From: Bacteroidales bacterium
Lineage (GTDB): Bacteria; Bacteroidota; Bacteroidia; Bacteroidales; F082
DNA length: 48,853 nucleotides
Assembly: GCA_018399335.1 (NCBI GenBank)
Contig: JAGYNM010000004.1
Location: forward strand, 1 to 48,853
Direction: 5' to 3'
In this document: piece by piece, positions 43,805 to 48,853 of the stretch
Position numbering within the stretch: the first letter of the stretch is position 1
Layout: each line of letters starts with the position of its first letter
Notes under the pieces: model-generated
Seen by the model: the letters and a program-made list of their open reading frames with translations, nothing else
The model's database searches: none
What the model was told of the DNA's origin: nothing
Made by a program: the position numbers and the translations under genes

Positions 43805-43843
43805 TTGTATCTTTTTCCCTTAAAAAGGGTTTGCAAGATACAA
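43805..43843. promoter_or_regulatory. Inverted-repeat hairpin upstream of nrdJ
   Basis: Perfect TTGTATCTT…AAGATACAA arms enclosing CCCTT…AAGGG, 64-102 bp upstream of the nrdJ start. Confidence 0.4.
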
Positions 43844-43998
43844 TCATATTTTGGTGGATCGCTGATGTATTTTTCAACGAAAGGTTGTTAATAAGTCAGC
43901 TATCCGAACAGCATCAAGCGGTTTTGACACTTATTCACCCATTGTTAATTTTTTTCTTTGGAAAATTAAAGAGTTTGGCACGGGTGCTTCTGATTGTG

Positions 43999-44376
43999 CT
44001 ATTTACTCCATAACATCTTAATTGCTATGGCTATTAATACAATTGCGAATATTTTTCGAAGTATTTCTACCGGAATGGAAACGGCAAACTTAGACCCCAG
44101 GTAACCTCCCACAAAAAATGCTGCAGCAATAATCAAGGCATATTGCAAATTTAGTGCGCCTGCCTTGTAATAGTTATAGGCTGCAAGCAACCCGATTGGT
44201 GGAAGCATAATGGCCAAACTGGTTCCCTGTGCAGTATACTGATCCATATGCAAGATAAAAATAAGGGCCGGGATAATAATCAGAGCCCCGCCAATGCCAA
44301 TTAATCCGCTAAAAACACCGGCCACAAGACCTATCAAGATAAGGATAATAACTGTTGATGCTGCCATAGTATTCAT
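43999..44376 (-). CDS. TauE/SafE-like membrane protein, half-size (125 aa)
   Basis: GLVAGVFSGLIGIGGALIIIPALIFILHMDQYTAQGTSLAIMLPPIGLLAAYNYYKAGALNLQYALIIAAAFFVGGYLGSKFA. Confidence 0.85.
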   Translation of the reverse strand: MNTMAASTVIILILIGLVAGVFSGLIGIGGALIIIPALIFILHMDQYTAQGTSLAIMLPPIGLLAAYNYYKAGALNLQYALIIAAAFFVGGYLGSKFAVSIPVEILRKIFAIVLIAIAIKMLWSK

Positions 44377-47300
44377 TTAAAAATCAAGACTTAATGAGAT
44401 ATAAAACACCGGTTCGCTAATTTCCAGATCCTCAATTCCCCAGGCAACATCGGCACGTATAAAATAACCCAGTAAGCTTGTCCGTGCACCAAATCCCATT
44501 CCGCCAACGATAGGGTCTTTCTGAATTTCGACCGAAATATTCAACGGGCCATTTTCGATATAAGAGGTGTACAGCGAGTTTGACGGGTCATAAGGATTTG
44601 GGCCTGTCCATGCCGTTCCTACATCCCCAAAAGCAACCAGCTGAAAATTCCGGACAAAATCGGAGCTAATGGGATTTTGGAACAGATAGCTAAATACCGG
44701 AAAACGAAATTCTGAGTTAAACACCACAAAACTATTTCCGTTTCTGATGTTTTGATTAAAACCCCTCATATTCGTTGCCAGGGTTTGAAACACATAATTC
44801 TGGGTGTAGTCGATAGGTGTTTCCTGATTAAAACTGGGAATCAGCCAGTTATCAACACCACCCATATAATAAATGAGTTTATCAGTGCCAAATGATGTAC
44901 TTCCCGCAACGCGATTAGCCCAGATAAAATTACGATGCAGGCGCTGATAATGACGCCAGTCGAAACCTAAAACAATAAAATTACTGGCGTTGGCATCGAT
45001 CAGCTGAAAATACTCTCCAAATACTTTCCCGCGCATTCCGGTATGCAAATTCATTCCGATTTGCTTACTGTTATCGTAAACCAATTCTGTACGCAAACCA
45101 CCCCAGTTTTGAAACTCATTCGCTCTGGCGAGATTCACCTGATCTGTTGATAGAAAAACTTTTTGATCGTTACGGTAAATTGCTGTTCCACGGACACTAA
45201 GGACCTCACTAAATGGCCAGCTCAACATATAAAATGCCTCATGCGAGTAGGTTCGACTGATATAAGTATTTTGGAAATCTTCAATACTCTGCCTGTGCAG
45301 TACAATATGCTTATCCATTCTCTTTTTCAGGTTACTAAAGCTGGCCGCATACTCATTATTTATCAAACTGGTGTTCAATCTAACGCCACCACTCAAGCGA
45401 TAATCTTCAAGTAAATCAGTAAGATTCACACCAAGAAACACGTTAAAGCCAGGATTGAGATAAATGGGTGATCCACCACCTGAAAAAGGCTGATAACTGT
45501 AGTTTATATAAGTGAAATCGACTTGCGTAACCAACTCATCGTAAAAATACTCTACATAGTAATTTCGTCTTTTTGGTGTTGGCGGCTCTTCTGCTTCTTC
45601 AGAGCGCAGCATCATACTCACATCACGCAGATCAGTGCGCCTGTTTCCGGCAATTCCAAAAGCACCCTGACGTGCGGGCAATGCCTGTTGCCTGAGCGAA
45701 TCTGCAGGCAAAACCTGCCTATAAAGCATCCTGAAACGTTTAGTGATTACCCTGTTTGTGTCTTCTTTAGTGGCAATTTCCTCTTGCTCCTTTTCAATCC
45801 TGGCACGTGCAAAATTGGTCATAAAATCAGCCTGCGTTTCAGGCTCCAATTCACTATCATGAAGCGTAAAAAACTTCATTTTCTGATCATCAGGCAATTG
45901 CAGGATAGTTGTTCCATTAAGGGAATTGTAGCTGAAATCGAGTATGCTTCTGGTGAAATTTGTTAGCTGATGCTGATGCGTAAAATAGCGATAATGTATT
46001 GTAGTATCTACATAATTGATCGCACTATCAAAACGGGCCTCAAAAAGATTGTACACCCCATTTTTGTCGCTTAAAAAGCGAAAACGTCCGCCGCCAGCGT
46101 CTTGCGGAAGGATTTCATGCGCTAATTGTTGTCCGCTTATCGGTAAAAGCACTTGCTTTTTTTGACTGTAATCGTAAGCGAAAAGCCGGAGCTGACCACC
46201 ATCAACGGGTTCAGGCTTATCCTGGATTTCAAGGGTGTCGGACTGGCGGTCAGAACTAAAAATAATACGTCTGTCACCATCCACAAATACCGGATTCAAA
46301 TCCGTATAATAATCAAAAGTGATCTGATTAAAAGTGTTGGAAGGAATATCGTAAACATAAATATCCGGACGCCCCTGTTGCACGGCAGCCATCACGATTT
46401 TTGTACCACTTTGGGCATAATCGATTGAAGTGATTTTCTGAACAGCAATCATATTACGCGATTCAACCGAACGATCATCCAGGTTGTAGAAATGCAACCA
46501 CAGTTTTCCTTTTGATTCTGTAACAAATGCCAGCAATGTTCCAAGCGGGTGCCAGCTCATTACAGGATAGCTTTCGTCGGGCATTTCATCGGAGCGATAA
46601 CCTGTTTGAAAAAGTTTTCGCTTTTTTCCGCTCTGCTGATCCTGCAACCAAAATCTTATTTTTCCTTCGTCGCGTGTGATATAGCTCAAATACCTGCCAT
46701 CAGGGCTTATTGTTGGCCTTTCGAAGCTCCGGTAGTTGCGGTATTTCAAGGGAACTGTTTTAGCGGGCAGGCGGGTTTCCTGCTCCCCATAATACGTTTC
46801 ATAATGTGCATACCAGTTTTTCACGAGCTGCTTAAACTTCAGGCCTGTAACGTAAAGAAATCCTTGTTGCACATTGCGACTCATCTGCGTCATATGAGCA
46901 ATTTCGGGCAATGAAGCCGACCCATAAGTTTCTGTAAGATAGCGCCATAATGAATTCCCGGCAACGCGAGCATCTTCTCCCGTAAGTCGATTCAGCTTTT
47001 CAAATCGGCCCGAGACAATTCCTTCACGCAACCTGTCATCCATCAGGCTGTTCCAGTCTTCCGAAACAAATGATAAAATGCCTTCCTTGTACCAATCAGG
47101 CAAATTAAAAATCGCAGTGTTACGAATTTGCGCCCCGATACTACCTCCATACATCAGTTGGTTCAGTAACATTTCTGCCACTCCTTTTCGAATCTGCTGT
47201 TCAAAATTTTGGTAATTTCCATCAAAATAAAGGATCACTTTGGTGCCCAAAATCCGGGTTATACCGCCGGTATTATATTCTTGCTCAGATGCCAATCCGA

Positions 47301-47664
47301 TATTACTTTGTTTCAGATCGCTCAGGCTATTGAAAATGATAAACTGAATTTTTTCACTCAGGTTACTTTGCAGTTTTCTTTCGAGCAATGGAATCTGTTG
47401 CCTGGCATATTCTGCTGTATATAAAGCCAATTCATTTCCATTCAGGTAAAAATAAGTATCAAAATCATCATAACGGTAATACGTCCAAATGGTATTATCC
47501 CATTGCACGCGATTCTTCCCAAATGTTAAATTAGAGCCATTGTAAAACTGTGCCTGCACATCAACAACTGCGAAAGCCAGCACCAAAAAAACCACCAACA
47601 CCTTTAAAAAGGAGCGTAGGTTTTGAACGAAAAGGCGTAATGAGTTGTTTACAGCAATAACCAT
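44377..47664 (-). CDS. Large exported protein: degenerate peptidase-like N-terminus, PD40/TolB-like propeller, C-terminal Omp85/BamA-like barrel
   Basis: LPDWYKEGILSFVSEDWNS; PD40 repeats (RPTISPDGRYLSYITRDEGKIRFW; TDLNPVFVDGDRRIIFSSDRQSDTLE); C-terminal barrel strands ending in …VFYISLSLDF with terminal F. Confidence 0.82.
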   Translation of the reverse strand: MVIAVNNSLRLFVQNLRSFLKVLVVFLVLAFAVVDVQAQFYNGSNLTFGKNRVQWDNTIWTYYRYDDFDTYFYLNGNELALYTAEYARQQIPLLERKLQSNLSEKIQFIIFNSLSDLKQSNIGLASEQEYNTGGITRILGTKVILYFDGNYQNFEQQIRKGVAEMLLNQLMYGGSIGAQIRNTAIFNLPDWYKEGILSFVSEDWNSLMDDRLREGIVSGRFEKLNRLTGEDARVAGNSLWRYLTETYGSASLPEIAHMTQMSRNVQQGFLYVTGLKFKQLVKNWYAHYETYYGEQETRLPAKTVPLKYRNYRSFERPTISPDGRYLSYITRDEGKIRFWLQDQQSGKKRKLFQTGYRSDEMPDESYPVMSWHPLGTLLAFVTESKGKLWLHFYNLDDRSVESRNMIAVQKITSIDYAQSGTKIVMAAVQQGRPDIYVYDIPSNTFNQITFDYYTDLNPVFVDGDRRIIFSSDRQSDTLEIQDKPEPVDGGQLRLFAYDYSQKKQVLLPISGQQLAHEILPQDAGGGRFRFLSDKNGVYNLFEARFDSAINYVDTTIHYRYFTHQHQLTNFTRSILDFSYNSLNGTTILQLPDDQKMKFFTLHDSELEPETQADFMTNFARARIEKEQEEIATKEDTNRVITKRFRMLYRQVLPADSLRQQALPARQGAFGIAGNRRTDLRDVSMMLRSEEAEEPPTPKRRNYYVEYFYDELVTQVDFTYINYSYQPFSGGGSPIYLNPGFNVFLGVNLTDLLEDYRLSGGVRLNTSLINNEYAASFSNLKKRMDKHIVLHRQSIEDFQNTYISRTYSHEAFYMLSWPFSEVLSVRGTAIYRNDQKVFLSTDQVNLARANEFQNWGGLRTELVYDNSKQIGMNLHTGMRGKVFGEYFQLIDANASNFIVLGFDWRHYQRLHRNFIWANRVAGSTSFGTDKLIYYMGGVDNWLIPSFNQETPIDYTQNYVFQTLATNMRGFNQNIRNGNSFVVFNSEFRFPVFSYLFQNPISSDFVRNFQLVAFGDVGTAWTGPNPYDPSNSLYTSYIENGPLNISVEIQKDPIVGGMGFGARTSLLGYFIRADVAWGIEDLEISEPVFYISLSLDF

Positions 47665-47776
47665 GGCTTAGCTTCTGTGGCGCTAAAGTACTATTTTTTT
47701 AACTGAATAAACGGCCTTCATTAAAGGTGTAAAACCTATATTTGTTCAAGTTTATAAATCATTTAAGCCGAATTGT

Positions 47777-48421
47777 ATGCTTCAAATAAAAAGATTTGTT
47801 TTTAACCCATTTCAAGTGAATACTTATGTGGTTTACGACGAAACCAAAAAATGTGTTATAATTGATGCTGCCTGCTCAGAACCTTCTGAAGAAGAATTAC
47901 TTAGCACGTTCATAGCTGAAAATCAGCTTACACCAGTTCATATTTTAAATACACACAACCACATTGATCATATCCTGGGCAATGCCTTTGTTTCAGAAAA
48001 ATACAGCCTTCCCATCACGGCCCATGCCGATGGCGGTCGCTACCTGAGTAATGCTTTCGCACATGCACAGTCGTTTGGATTGAACCTGACAAAAATAGCT
48101 GAACCTACTGTAAAAATCGCGGACGGTGATTGGATTTCATTCGGAAACCGCCGGTTAAAGGTATTGTCTGCTCCCGGCCATGCCGATGGTAGTGTTTGTT
48201 TTTATGACGAAACAACACCAATGGTAATAGCCGGAGATGTGCTTTTTTATCAAAGCATTGGCCGCACCGACTTGCCCGGAGGCGATTACGATTTACTAAA
48301 AGAAAGCATCTGGGGAAAATTATTTGTGCTTCCGGAGGAAACCATTGTTTATCCGGGTCATGGTCCGGAAACTACAATCGGAAGCGAAAAAATCAGTAAT
48401 CCTTTTGTGGCAATCGGCTGA
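47777..48421 (+). CDS. MBL-fold metallo-hydrolase (glyoxalase II-like)
   Basis: HILNTHNHIDHILGN (THxHxDH), LSAPGHADGSVCFYDE, VIAGDVLF, VYPGHGPETTIGSEK. Confidence 0.93.
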   Translation: MLQIKRFVFNPFQVNTYVVYDETKKCVIIDAACSEPSEEELLSTFIAENQLTPVHILNTHNHIDHILGNAFVSEKYSLPITAHADGGRYLSNAFAHAQSFGLNLTKIAEPTVKIADGDWISFGNRRLKVLSAPGHADGSVCFYDETTPMVIAGDVLFYQSIGRTDLPGGDYDLLKESIWGKLFVLPEETIVYPGHGPETTIGSEKISNPFVAIG

Positions 48422-48853
48422 TTTCGATAAGGCTTTTAGCGATCAGTTTGTCATCAAGATCCATCATACATTTGAAATGCCCTCTGGGGCAGCGTTCAAA
48501 CCCTATCTTGCTGCATGGTCTGCACGAAAGATTATTGTTTTCGATAATCCTTACACGCTCCGGAAAGGCTGGAATATAAGGATACATACCTAATTGCGGA
48601 ACTGTGTTTCCCCACACCGAAACCACAGGTTTATTAAATGCTGCCGCAATGTGCATCAAACCAGTATCGTTTGTTAGCACAGCATCAGCCCTCCGAATCA
48701 TTTCAGCAGATTGGCTCAGGGTGAGTTTTCCACAAGCATTCCATACCCGATCGACAAACAGGGATTCTAACTCCTCACCACGCTCCTGATCTTCCCTTCC
48801 ACCAAGTAAAATTAAAGGTTTAGACAATTGCGTGATCACTTCAACAAGCTTGG
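48393..48853 (-). CDS. Glycosyltransferase family 9 (heptosyltransferase-like), N-terminus beyond window
   Basis: Frame open to window end (KLVEVITQLSKPLILLGGREDQ); CGKLTLSQSAEMIRRADAVLTNDTGLMHIAAAFNKPVVSVWGNT. Confidence 0.88.
   Translation of the reverse strand, partial: KLVEVITQLSKPLILLGGREDQERGEELESLFVDRVWNACGKLTLSQSAEMIRRADAVLTNDTGLMHIAAAFNKPVVSVWGNTVPQLGMYPYIPAFPERVRIIENNNLSCRPCSKIGFERCPRGHFKCMMDLDDKLIAKSLIEISRLPQKDY

Overview
This is a Bacteroidota (probably Bacteroidales-like) chromosomal window. I recognised no tRNA, rRNA, CRISPR array or transposon. The first ~26 kb is mostly housekeeping: metH (5'-truncated), metF, a secreted T9SS protein, a frame-disrupted GGGPS/PcrB-like gene, a DPP-IV-like S9 peptidase, a response regulator and hybrid kinase, recG, pheT, a sigma-54 activator, lptE, secG, groES-groEL, and a tight mevalonate-pathway operon (HMG-CoA reductase, GHMP kinase, mevalonate diphosphate decarboxylase, mevalonate kinase). 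The most interesting region is ~26.1-38.8 kb. It holds two tandem secreted S51/cyanophycinase-like genes converging on an opposite-strand set: T9SS cargo protein, PKD/beta-propeller lipoprotein, SusD, SusC with an STN domain, FecR anti-sigma, ECF sigma factor and isoaspartyl dipeptidase (IadA). I interpret this as a candidate SusCD-type utilization locus for cyanophycin or another beta-aspartyl polyamide, instead of a polysaccharide. The right flank carries a radical SAM protein, a B12-dependent class II ribonucleotide reductase (frame-disrupted), a TauE/SafE-like protein, a large PD40/outer-membrane protein, an MBL hydrolase and a partial GT9 glycosyltransferase. Many genes are split by frameshifts. 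At least five of these are repaired by adding one base to an A/T homopolymer, so consensus sequencing errors are a better explanation than mass pseudogenization. All family calls come from reading translated motifs; no database search was run.
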